Part shown: piece after piece, positions 1 through 9,782 of the stretch
Layout: each line of letters starts with the position of its first letter
How positions within the stretch are numbered: position 1 is the stretch's first letter
Origin: Plakobranchus ocellatus
Taxonomy: Eukaryota; Mollusca; Gastropoda; Plakobranchidae
Direction: 5' to 3'
Assembly: GCA_019648995.1 (NCBI GenBank)
Contig: BLXT01008292.1
Location: forward strand, 112,777-137,087
DNA: 24,311 bases
Translations under genes and position numbers: made by a program
Notes under the pieces: generated by a model
The model's input: the letters and a program-made list of their open reading frames with translations, nothing else
The model's database searches: none
What the model was told of the DNA's origin: nothing

Positions 1-690
1 CCCCCACCCCCCCAACTTAAGAATTTTACATCACACGAATTAATTAACAAAATTGTGTAAGTGGCCAGTTGATGTCATTTGTTACATGTGTGTTAACATG
101 CCTTCAGGGCTACAATTATAATACAGCATCATTCCGCACAAGTCTATCACAGTCAATCACCTCAAGTGCCATTATTTCACATTGTTTGATTACAGAACAT
201 ATTAGAAAATCATTAATTGGTACAAGAATGACTAGTCATCAAGCACAAGCATATTACCATCATAAACACGTAGATCTTAGTTTTTTTTTGTTTTTTTTTT
301 AAACATAGACTTCCATAGCAGTTTCATTAACTAGCCAAAATGAAGATATATAGCAAATGGATCATCATATCAGCAAGAGCATAGTTTACAAAGGACATTG
401 TTAACACTGCAAATTACTCATTTACTGAACTCGACTTAAGACATCTGAACCAACATTCTCACTACTCTTAATATGTTCGACATGAAAATAAATGAATGTG
501 AAGCTAAAGCCCATCTCATTATCCTGAGACTCAAACTTTGCTGCATTTGAATAATGCCAGGGGCCATAATCCGTCTACAATTAACTATTTAGTGCAAAGA
601 TACAAAGCAAACCTTTATTTCGCCAAATGGTAGCTAGCTGTTCTCTCTACCACTGAATATTTTCTTTCCATATGTGAAATTTTTTTTTAC
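1..690. other. AT-rich region without recognisable features
   Basis: This stretch holds no reading frame with recognisable protein similarity on either strand. It is AT-rich and carries a T-rich run near 279-300 that is broken by a single G. It lies just beyond the last recognisable piece of the minus-strand retroelement, so part of it could be an unrecognised terminal repeat or 3' end of that element. I could not find a matching second copy at the other side to show this. Confidence 0.5.
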
Positions 691-1536
691 TAGCCTATGT
701 TACAGGCAATAAGCATCAACCCAACTTACCAGGTTCAGTTGCCCATTGCCCACCAAATTAGTTTAAGGTGCTAAAATTGCTGCATAGATAAATATAAATT
801 CTTTGTAATAAACAATCAATCCTAAAAATGCGTGAACCTCCCTCTTGGTCTTCAGTCTTGGCACAGTTTAAACTTTTTCCATGTTCTCATCCTAAAGGCT
901 CTCATCTTTGCTCGAAGCACCCACTTTTGGTGTCACAGTAAAATTTGCCTACTGTAGCTGCCTGAAGACCTCCTTCAGATCCTCATGTGGTCCACCCAGG
1001 TTGGAATGTAGACCAATAGATTGTCTATATATAGTTCACCATGGGTTCATCTCTCCCACCAACATCCTCATGGCGTGTGTCAAGGTTGTCCCAATTCGCA
1101 TTTTCAGGAATTCATAGCCAGTCTATTGTCACATACGCTATCTTCAGGATATCTTCTTGACAGACAGGTATCTGCCAGTAACCCTTCTCAAGTCTATCTT
1201 TGATAAGTACTTGTCCTTCTTCATGCCATGAAATATGTCAGCGGCTGGTGTCGTGGGGTAGGGATCAAACACAGTCAGCTTGTTGAATTGCCAGAAGTCA
1301 ATGCAGATGTGAGTCGGGCTGTCTTTCTTCTTTACAATGTTGACTGATAATGCGTTAGAGAATTGCTCTTCCTGATGATTCCCAAATTCTCCATCTCCTA
1401 GAGCCTTTCGCATGTCTGCCTCATAGCCTAAGATACTGGTGTTGAAGGCATCAACTTGATATGGTACTCCTACATGGTTACCAAAACAGGATGATTTGCC
1501 GAAAATACTGTAGAAAGAGCCCACTAGCTCCTCCAA
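690..1536 (-). pseudogene. Fossil reverse transcriptase of the retroelement
   Basis: The minus-strand frame at 1144-1536 contains HQEEQFSNALSVNIVKKKDS followed by KLTVFDPYPTTPAADIFHGM and KYLSKIDL, the fingers and first palm segment of gypsy reverse transcriptases. Further along the same strand (about 1030) lies a YIDN-type stretch at the position of the YIDD box. Between about 840 and 690 are FLGL...YYKEFI and AAILAP patches of the thumb/connection region. RNase H beyond this is not recognisable. The block follows integrase, which is the unusual order for gypsy-class elements. Confidence 0.85.
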
Positions 1537-1582
1537 TTCACTGTATTCATCCCTAGATGACTCATCACAAGGTTGGGGCTCT

Positions 1583-2715
1583 TCACTGTCTCCTTGCTGC
1601 CCCAGCCAACAACTTATGGTAAGACTTGATAGCTACCTGTCTCGTTCTCCTCATAACAGCCAGACCCGTGACTGACCCACAGCCATCGCCCAACATAGCC
1701 TTGACACTGTCGGCATTCCTCATAATGTACTCCTTCAATAGGTTGCCATTCAATGTTTTCTCCATCCCTTTTACATTGAAGTAGTAATCATTATCACTAA
1801 GAGTTCCCAAAATGTCGAATGGTCCCATCCATTGGGTAAGAAACTTGTTTGACTCATTAGATAGAAGGATTAACACTTTGTTGACCATGCAGAACTTTTT
1901 TCGCCTCATCATGTGGTCATAAAAGTAATTCTTCTTTGTCTGGGCCTTTTGCAGCTCCTGGCGAGCAATCTGCAAGGGCTTGTCAAGCCATTTCTGTAAG
2001 CTAATGATGTACTCCTTACATGATTTCATGTGGCACCTAGATCTCCTCCATTCATAATTACCTTAAGGTATGCATGATGCCACATGTGATTCTCCCAAAG
2101 AGCAGCTTTACCGGCGCAAAACTACTTGACTCTGGGGCACCTCCTTAGGGTTAATGTACTGATGCCACTGCTGGGGTTGCTCACTACACAAACCTTGAAG
2201 ACATGCTTTGAGGGTGGGATTAAATTTCTATACCAGACCACTGCACATTGATGGGAGGATATCGGCACCTTCTGCTTGATGCTTAGGATGCAGCACACTT
2301 CTCTCATGCAGTCAGACATGAACTGCATCCCTTTGTTACCCAATACCTCCTCCGAAACACCCAACCGGCTGTAGATGTTCATCAGTGCCTCAGCCACAAT
2401 CTCAGCATCAATCTTCTGAAGGAGAACTGCCTCTGCATACCTATAGTCCATGAGAGTTTAGATAAATCTGTGCCCGGCTTCACTTGGTGTGTTGATATGG
2501 CCAACAACATCAATCTCCACCTGCTTAGAAGGCATATCAGTCAGGGGAGCCATTTCTAGGGACATTAGCAATATGATAGCTTTCTACACTGTTTGCTAAT
2601 GTACATCGCAGAACAGTATTCTTTTACACCCTAGTCCACCTTAGGCCAATAGAAGTTGTTCATGATCTGGTCTTCTGTTTGCCTGATTCCTAGATATGCT
2701 CCTGTAATGGAGTTG
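1583..2715 (-). pseudogene. Fossil integrase of the retroelement
   Basis: Three consecutive minus-strand blocks carry integrase similarity. About 2640-2715 contains LGIRQTEDQIMNNFYWPKV, the N-terminal zinc-binding region. The frame at 2122-2451 has the catalytic-core segment AEAVLLQKIDAEIVAEALMN followed by a GVSEEVL...MQF stretch. The frame at 1583-2029 has the C-terminal part, with ARQELQKAQTKKNYFYD and a later WMGPFDILGTLSDNDY segment of the GPF/Y type. Integrase inserts element cDNA into the host genome. It belongs to the fossil and is not functional. Confidence 0.85.
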
Positions 2716-2812
2716 TTGGCCACAGACATTACGTATTTGTGCATTGACTTTGGTGGGACTACCTGTTTCATGCTACATTGTATTTTTTTTCAAAATCCTG
2801 GAATCTGCGATA

Positions 2813-3574
2813 TTAAATGCCCTTGATCTTCTCAAAGGAGGCAGTCTTGTTCTCTCTTTGAGCAATCTTCTTTGTACCCACAAGTTCTTGTATTGCTGGA
2901 TGCTTTTGTTGGAGGCTGATCATTGCATCCACCATCACAGTCATGTTAGGATCTTTAAGGTCTCTCGCTCCTTCCATGTTTCCAATGATGACATCACATA
3001 TGGTGCCAGGGATGCACAATGCCTTCATCTCTCCACCTGAGGTTGATCACTGCTTTCTTAGCTAGCAGTGCTGTGTTGTGGATCCTATTGACACACAGCT
3101 CTCATCAGTTAGTTGACTCTCTTTGAACAGACCCTTGAACATGAGCTGTTTTCGATTGTTATCAACACACAGCTCCATCAATCAGCTGGCTCTATCAAAT
3201 CAGACTTCACACCCAATTTCCCTCATCACATCGACTTCTCGATTGCCTGCCTCTCCTTTCAGCATAGACAAACTGAGATACCTCATTCTCTTTGGATCTC
3301 CTGGTGTGACACAATTCTTCACAAACTCATAGAGCTGCTCACTTGCCAGCCGAAATATGCTGCCCTTTATTTTACTCTGGATGTTATACTTTACCTCCAA
3401 AGCAAAACCTGCATTGGCTGCTGATTCTCCTCCCACTTGAGGTGCTATGGCTGTCACTCCTGCACCAGGGGGGCTTGAATATGTGCAACTAAGAGCGATA
3501 TGACCGTAAGGCTCCCCTGCTTTTTGACCTCTATTTACTGTTTTCTGGGGTTCACGCCGTCCATCATATTTCAA
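2813..3574 (-). pseudogene. Fossil gag end and protease region
   Basis: The minus-strand frame at 3200-3574 ends in a segment resembling the start of a retroelement aspartic protease (GNREVDVMREIGCEV, the place of the usual active-site motif). The frame at 2813-3028 begins CIPGTICDVIIGNMEGARD, which matches the C-terminal flap and tail typical of gypsy proteases, followed by a linker. In intact elements this enzyme cuts the Gag-Pol polyprotein. What matters here is position: the linker runs straight on into integrase and not into reverse transcriptase. Confidence 0.7.
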
Positions 3575-3579
3575 GTACC

Positions 3580-4140
3580 AGATTGCGTAGATCTACATGG
3601 TTGCTCAGATAGGTTTCGTTTATGGGCTAACAGGTACAGATTTGCCCCCATGCTGATACTCTCCAGTTCTTGAAGGACTTTCTCCCTTATATACACTGCT
3701 AGATCCTCAGAGCAGGCATGCATTAATTGTTCTCTAAGGAACAAATCCCTCAGGTCCTCATAAGTCTGCTTGGTCTCTCAACTCGACACATTGGTTGAGA
3801 TATATCTTGATCCTCTCTATACACATTTGGCACTCTTGCTCTCTTCAGTTTACAACCTATGCCGATGTAGAAATCTTCTGTAAGTCATATCTCTTCATAA
3901 GTGCGCTCTTTACTTTGTCATAATCCAAGGCTTGGGTTCTTGGAAGTTCCGTAGCAATTGAGAGCTCTTTTAGTCAGGAGTGCACTCAGTCAATTCACCC
4001 ACTTCTGTGAAGGCAATTGGCTCATTGCTGTGAATTTTTCAAACCTCGTCAGCCACCTGTCCAAATCATCTTTCCATCCACAAATTAGGCCTTTTTTTGA
4101 TAACTTGGCCGTGCGTTTGTCCCAGTAGTTTAATGTGAAT
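3580..4140 (-). pseudogene. Fossil gag region of the retroelement
   Basis: Minus-strand translation gives short gag-like patches, including one of the type WKDDLDRWLTRFEKF and another resembling the arginine- and leucine-rich gag segment that ends near the nucleocapsid. In intact relatives gag builds the virus-like particle. The assignment rests on similarity remembered from gypsy gag proteins and on its position 5' of the protease region. It is degraded and part of the fossil element. Confidence 0.5.
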
Positions 4141-4189
4141 CTGAATCAGCCTTGACACTAATTTGAAGGCGTAATTTCTCCACTCCAGT

Positions 4190-4300
4190 TTTTTCTGTTT
4201 TCCTGCTTCTCTTTTTTGTTCCCTTAGTTTGTTCTGTTTCTTCTCGCTTCAATTACAATTCTTTTTCTTTTTTCTTTTCCTTTTCAGCACATTTTCCCAC
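4190..4300 (+). repeat. Pyrimidine-rich tract
   Basis: The plus strand is strongly T/C-rich here, with long runs of TTTTTCTTTT type. It sits between the 5' side of the fossil retroelement and the MITE. It could be the remnant of an untranslated part of the retroelement or simple low-complexity sequence. I see no sign of a terminal repeat in it. Confidence 0.5.
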
Positions 4301-4364
4301 GGTGAGTTGTTCAAATTCTTGCTTCAAATAAGCTTCCCTCTTTTTGTCTCTATATCCCAAAAAG

Positions 4365-4398
4365 ATATAGATGGGTCTGTTATACAATTTACTCTCTC
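4365..4398 (+). repeat. MITE left inverted repeat
   Basis: This is the left arm of the inverted pair. It begins ATATAGATGGG, ends ACTCTCTC, and matches the reverse complement of 4722-4755 at 33 of 34 bases. Confidence 0.85.
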
Positions 4399-4721
4399 AA
4401 GCCTTTGGCAATTTCAGGTGGCTATCAATATCTTGTGGATTAGATCTAGATCTACTTTTGATCTCTGTTCTTTTCAATCTCATCAGGGTGGCCAAACATG
4501 TCACAAATAGCTTTGTTTTATTCAGCTCTAAATCTAGCGGAGCACTGCCTGTGACAAGTTCTTTTAAATAGACTAAAGAACAAGAATCACTTTAAAAGTC
4601 TTGCCAAAGATTGAAAGAGAAGTTTACATAGCTACCAAGTGTTCTTTTTAAAATGGATGAGTTCTGTTTTTAGAAATTTTAAAGCATCTTGTCCTGTTAA
4701 TGCATTTTTTACTTATTACTA

Positions 4722-4755
4722 GAGAGAGTCAATTGTATAACAGACCCATCTATAT
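4722..4755 (-). repeat. MITE right inverted repeat
   Basis: This is the right arm of the inverted pair. Similarity stops sharply on both sides: the flanks (AAAG outside the left arm, GGAC outside the right) and the inner sequences do not match. This fits a true terminal repeat and not part of a longer palindrome. Confidence 0.85.
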
Positions 4756-6702
4756 GGACTTATTACTAGTCCGTTTTTCAACAAAATTCTAATCTCATGA
4801 TTGTTTCAACAGTCCTTGGACTGAGTCGATTGTGGCCATTTTATATCCAGTAGGAATTGTCCCTACAATTTCATCAATTTCGTCCCCTAAGCCCCATAAA
4901 CAATCTACGTGGTAATCGGCAAGCAACACAAGCAAGGCTTAAAGAAGAATGTTACCCACACTGTCATTAATTTTGTCACCTAAGCCCATAAAGCGCCATT
5001 ATTTTCCTAAGTGTTCGTTTGTGAATTGGTGCAAACAAATAAATTTACGCTAAGTTTGCTCAGTCTGTCTCAAAATTTTTAAGGGATTTCAAGTTTTTGC
5101 TCGTTTAATCTGAAAATTAAGATTTTATTGAAGGTTGTTAGGAGATGGGAAGTCAAAGTGAAAGATAAAAACAAAGGGGTGGTATATGTGCTCAAGGCAG
5201 TTTCTTTTTTTTTATTGAGGTATGCAGGTAATTGATACATTTTTATAAATTTATACAATTTATTAATTATTTCAAATTACTTTCGCATTGTCTTCATTCT
5301 TTGACAAAGTCATTAAATTACTCTCAAGGGAATAGTGTTTTTCTTATTCGTAATATCCTGTTAATTTCTTGCAAACATAGGCATATGCCTATATGTCTAA
5401 AGGGTGTTCCTTTTTTAAGATTTCTCAGGGTGGCAGCTATGAGTTTATTAATTAAATGAAGAAAAATTCTAGATCATCAAGGTAGCTTTGCAGGATTCTA
5501 TAGATCTACAAATACACAAATATCGGGGGTCTATCTCTCAGCAATCTCTGGAATGATCCCTGAACCACTCTTTTATACCCACCACCTACAGCCTCTAGAA
5601 AAACACTAGTTTTGCAATACCCAGGCTAATTAGGTCAATATTTTGCAAATAATTCATGCCAGAAATTACTTCATTATGTAAAGAGGGTTAGTTAAATTTA
5701 TTTTTATTATTTATATTAATTATTATATTGACCAATGTAATACTCCATAATACATAAACACCTCCACAATTTCTAGTGGCATCCTAAGCTTATCTGTTGT
5801 CTTGGTAATGATCTAACACCTTCCTGTACAGAATGTTCTCATACCTTCAAAAACCTTTTGAAATCCCTATATCTAATATGTAAAAAAAAGGAAAAAAGAC
5901 CAATAGCACTGTTTAACTAAAATAGGCCCAGCTGGGCCAGCTCAGAAACTGACTGAATATGACAAGTAAGCAAGGCTAGATCAAACAATCAGTCGTCCGA
6001 GTCTAGATCTAGGCTCATTTCACAGCAACCAATTGTCACATTCCTGATTTTGGATCTTCATTAGATTTAAACTATCTTTTGATCAATGGCGAAATTCTGT
6101 TTACCATATTTTGAAAATCATAATATTATTAATCCCATACTTCAGCAAATAAATTTAGGTATCAGATCACAATAACAAAATTTTATTTCTACATTTCAAT
6201 AGTCATGATCTCATTTCTATCATAGCAATCTCGCCAGTGAAATTTAGCAATACTATTGATCTATGTTTAGGTAATCGCTATCTGGATAGTGAAAGTTTGT
6301 TTCTACATTTTGATTATTGCAAGCTCAATGAAGAAATTGAGATCTTTATAATATTATCATCAAAATCCTAAATCTCACTGTTTAAAAAAAAAAGGAACAG
6401 GACAAAATTTGCTCAGGTCAATTGTGTTGCTTAAATTATGCACAAAGACCTTATCAATAGGGTTAAATAAGTCAAGCTTAGACGTCTAGATTTATAGAGC
6501 TTTGGTTGGTCAAGTTGCTCTTCTATTCCTCTTAAATGATTTTCTTTAAGTCACCAGAGGGTTTTAAGATTGCAGATGTTGCATTAAGGTTTTGCTGTCC
6601 TTTAATATTGCATATAGATCAACCTCCTTTATAATAGTATTGATGTGAAATATGTGTCTCACAAACATCTTGTATGTAAATAGTTAACTTATTCATCTTT
6701 AG
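4756..6702. other. Noncoding DNA upstream of first recognised GCN2 exon
   Basis: This is AT-rich sequence without recognisable exons, ending in the acceptor TTCATCTTTAG directly before 6703. It is probably the 3' part of a GCN2 intron, because the exon at 6703 opens in frame with no start codon. I looked for RWD-domain coding sequence here and did not find it. Apart from the short duplication at its left end I see nothing in it. Confidence 0.5.
4866..4992. repeat. Imperfect direct duplication, spacing about 93 bases
   Basis: A segment at about 4873-4900 reads TCAATTTCGTCCCCTAAGCC and on to CATAAA. It recurs with a few differences at about 4965-4992 as TTAATTTTGTCACCTAAGCC and on to CATAAA. 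Only about 28 bases are clearly shared. It may be a decayed local duplication or part of an unrecognised repeat. Confidence 0.4.
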
Positions 6703-6923
6703 GTTGAACCACTTACTCCTTTGCTTCCTGCAAACTTAACCTCAGGATTGAAAGGGGGTCCCAATTTTTCTTCTCCAACAACTTTGGAAGCTAAACCCTG
6801 TGACAAAGAATTTAAAAATGTGCCTTTTGATCATACCCCTGATGTTACACCTGGAGTAACACCTGTCAAATGTGAAAGTACTTCATCCACTATTCCTCAC
6901 ACACCTGGCAGCCGCAGGAAGAG
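6703..6923 (+). CDS. EIF2AK4: GCN2 exon: Ser/Thr/Pro-rich linker
   Basis: The acceptor TTCATCTTTAG precedes 6703 and the donor AG|GTAAAT follows 6923. The exon opens in phase 0 (VEPLTPLLPANL) and ends after two bases of a codon. An in-frame TAG lies in the acceptor itself, so the exon cannot extend further 5' in this frame. It encodes 73 residues of low-complexity linker with Thr-Pro motifs (HTPDVTPGVTPVK, PHTPGSR) and ends in a basic GSRRK run. The linker is not itself diagnostic. The call depends on its phase fitting exactly with the next exon, which is clearly GCN2. It should lie between the RWD domain and the pseudokinase. Confidence 0.8.
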
Positions 6924-9695
6924 GTAAATCTCTGTTAGATTTTTTTCTTCATTCTCATATGCAAAACTCAATGGAGAACTTTTGTTGTTCCATAATACAT
7001 TCAAGACTCTCATATAATAATTTAATTTTGTTGACATTTTTTACTCTTTCTCTTATGTAGTAAAGAATGTAATATTAAAAAAAAATGTTTATCTGATTAG
7101 AGATAGAATTGAGTGTTTAAAAGTGCATACATAGGTGCTGCATGGCATTACATCATGAAGATTTGATTGCTTTTCTCCGCTTCTTTTGGACCAAGAATAA
7201 ATTGCTTATGCAGATATTATTGATATTTTGGGAAAAAATCTTTCAGAGGATACAAATGAAGAGAATTCTATAAAGGAGATCTTTTTAAAAAATAATACTT
7301 TATTTTTTTATTCCTATAATGATATTTAGAAAACAAAAACGCAAAGCTTGAGCTAGAACTAGATCTAAGTGTTATCTCCAAAAACTTGTAGAACAAAATG
7401 ATCATGCAAGATAATCTTCAGTAAGTAATATTAAATCTTCTAAAACATGTTTACGAGTTATCTTAATCACAATATAGTTTTAAGTTAAGTTTTCACTTGT
7501 GCAAGACTTGTTTTTAGTGTCAAATCTTTCCTTAACTTAAAACCCTTTTTTCAATTTTTTGGGGAATCTGCGCCTTTGAAGACCATAATTCATGAGTTAA
7601 TAGAGATATTTTTAAAATTTAACATGCTACACTGTAAGTTTTCTGAAAATATAAATATTTCCATAGGCTAAATAAAGTCGATATCATGATTGTATAATAT
7701 ATTTCTAAAATTGATCTTTCAAGTAAACCTCTTTTTCTTCATTTTTGTTGTTGCTTTATTTTGTTCTTCACAAGGAGAACAAGCACTCCAAGAAGATCAG
7801 AGGAACATGATCTTGGGACCAGCCCATGCAAGGACCATGCAGTTGGTGTTTCTACACTTATCTTCAAGGGTGACAAAACTATCCAAAGGGGCAAATGCCT
7901 AGGTAGTATAATTTTTGTTATTGTTGTATTTTATTAATCTGGTTAACTATATATTGTACATTTAATTATGGGCATAATGTGAAAGAAAGAAGATGTCGAA
8001 TTCGATAACCAAATGACTAGGCACAAGGAAAGTGGCGGCTGTAGTAGATTTGGTACTGATGAACAGACATAAATAATGATGGTGATTGGGTTTCTTAGGT
8101 TATGGCTTTCCACTGTACTCGATTACTTGAATTATAAATTTGTAAAGAGTTCTTTGATGAAAAAATCATAAAATTTCAGCAAGGAATAATAGTTATGAAA
8201 GGAGACACAACTGCTTAATTTTTCTCTATGAATGTAAGAAAAACTAGCTATTTAGGTTTATTGCATATGAATGCAATGTCACAAACAATTAAAACCCTTT
8301 GAATGAGAGGGTATACATTTCTAAACACTTTATGAATCTTACTTTAATCTGATATTTTCTGTGAATAGAACAAGCCTCAGTGATAAAATCTTAAAGCATT
8401 GATTTTTCTTTTTATTATAACAATGTCATTCCTCTTGATTTCTGTAAGTAGTTTCTATATTATCATTTCAGTGGTAGGGAAATAATTGTTAAAACAAATA
8501 TTCCATTTTTCTTGCATTTTTTGCGTTTTTCCCATTTTTTTCTTATATTTTCTTGCGTTTTTTATTTGATTTTTTGAGTTTCAATTTTCAAATTGTTGGG
8601 AAAGACAACACATTTGATCCACATCTAGCCCTCAGATTAGATCTGTTACAATTTTGACCCGCACCAAATAAAAGCCTCTTTCACGCAAGTTTTTAAGGTT
8701 TCATTTTCAGGGGTCTTAGCAAAATTCCTTGGCAAAAATTAATAAGAAAAAAAGCAGCTTATGAGTGCATCTGTCAATTAAGAGAAATTGAGTCTCGATT
8801 ATAACAAAAATCAGTTTGATGCATTTGTAACAGTTCTTTACCAATGAAAAAATGAATACTGGAAATGATAAAATGTATTCATTTTGTTGCTTGAAAAAAA
8901 TTGAAAATGTTTTATTCTATATTGCTTTTGTGGGACTTTTAACCAACCATGAGTGATTGTGGGAGGTAAAAAAAAAGATTTTCTCACAGGATGCAAAATT
9001 GTAGGCAGATCTGTGAATATGAGCTATAGCAATTGAAAGACAAAATAAGAAAATACTGCAGTCAAATATGAATTGGTAGAACAGAAAAGGTGATTGACAG
9101 ACTGACAGCTATGACAAATCAAGATGTTATCATAGTGATGATCATGTAATGGAATACTGCTGTAAGTCTGTTTTAGTTTCTCGTCGGGAGAAGTAAAGAA
9201 CTTTCATTTGTTTAATTTTTATTACTGTCAAAAATTTTTAAAATTTTGCTATTGATACCTATTTTTTTTTATAGACGCATATACACATTTGTGTATAACA
9301 TCACATTTTGAAAAACACAAATACATTTAGAGATATTTGACTTACAATTGTAAAAATTTTGAAAAATAAAAAAAAAAGATTTTCATGGCTTAAGGTTAGT
9401 TTTAAGAATGCAATTTTAGTTCCATCAGACGTTATTTGTTATAAATTTTCTTTATTTACACTTAGATTATTGAGCAAAAGCCCCATTACTGTGAACTGGA
9501 CACACTTACTTTTTACATTGCTCTATGGCTACATACAATTTTCTTTGTCTTTATGTGTAACTTTGCAATTCCTTGGTTTCAATTCATTTGTTGGGAAACT
9601 TTGGCAACCTAAAAATGCAAAGCTTTTTTCTTTATTCATTTTGTTAGAGACATTTTTGAAAAGACTCAAAGCCCCCCTTCCTTTCCTCCTTCTTT

Positions 9696-9782
<87 letters not shown>

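Larger units (their letters stand above)
690..4140 (-). mobile_element. Fossil gypsy-class LTR retroelement, Gmr1-like order
   Basis: A broken retroelement lies on the minus strand and is read from high to low coordinates. Its recognisable parts are gag-like sequence (about 3580-4140), a protease region (about 2813-3290), integrase (about 1583-2715) and reverse transcriptase (about 690-1536). The sequences are of the Ty3/gypsy class, but integrase comes before reverse transcriptase. That order is known in Gmr1-type gypsy elements and otherwise in Ty1/copia. The coding capacity is interrupted many times, probably ten or more, so the copy is old and dead. I could not define long terminal repeats at either side, and the outer limits given are only where protein similarity fades. 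It lies upstream of the first recognised GCN2 exon, either in an intron of that gene or in its 5' flank. Confidence 0.85.
4365..4755. mobile_element. 391-bp MITE with 34-bp terminal inverted repeats
   Basis: Bases 4365-4398 and 4722-4755 are inverted copies of one another: 33 of 34 positions match, with one T/G difference near the inner end. The outer end reads ATATAGATGGGTCTG on both sides when oriented inward. The 323 bases between have no coding capacity. A short, non-coding element with near-identical inverted ends is the signature of a MITE, a non-autonomous DNA transposon moved by a transposase encoded elsewhere. The ATATA at each tip could include TA target duplications, as in the Tc1/mariner and pogo superfamilies, but the palindromic TA makes the exact edge ambiguous. 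The nearly identical ends suggest a fairly recent insertion. I do not recognise the family. Confidence 0.8.

Noticed and set aside
908-3424. Several plus-strand open frames over the left third of the window
   Set aside because: They are antisense to the minus-strand fossil retroelement and have no similarity of their own.
5120-5210. Possible upstream exon with basic residues (RRWEVKVKDKNKGVV-like)
   Set aside because: No convincing acceptor and donor pair in phase, and no resemblance to RWD or the GCN2 linker.
7690-7902. Plus frame reading straight from the intron into the exon at 7775
   Set aside because: It is not the GCN2 frame, runs from intron into exon without a splice site, and ends in a stop at the donor.
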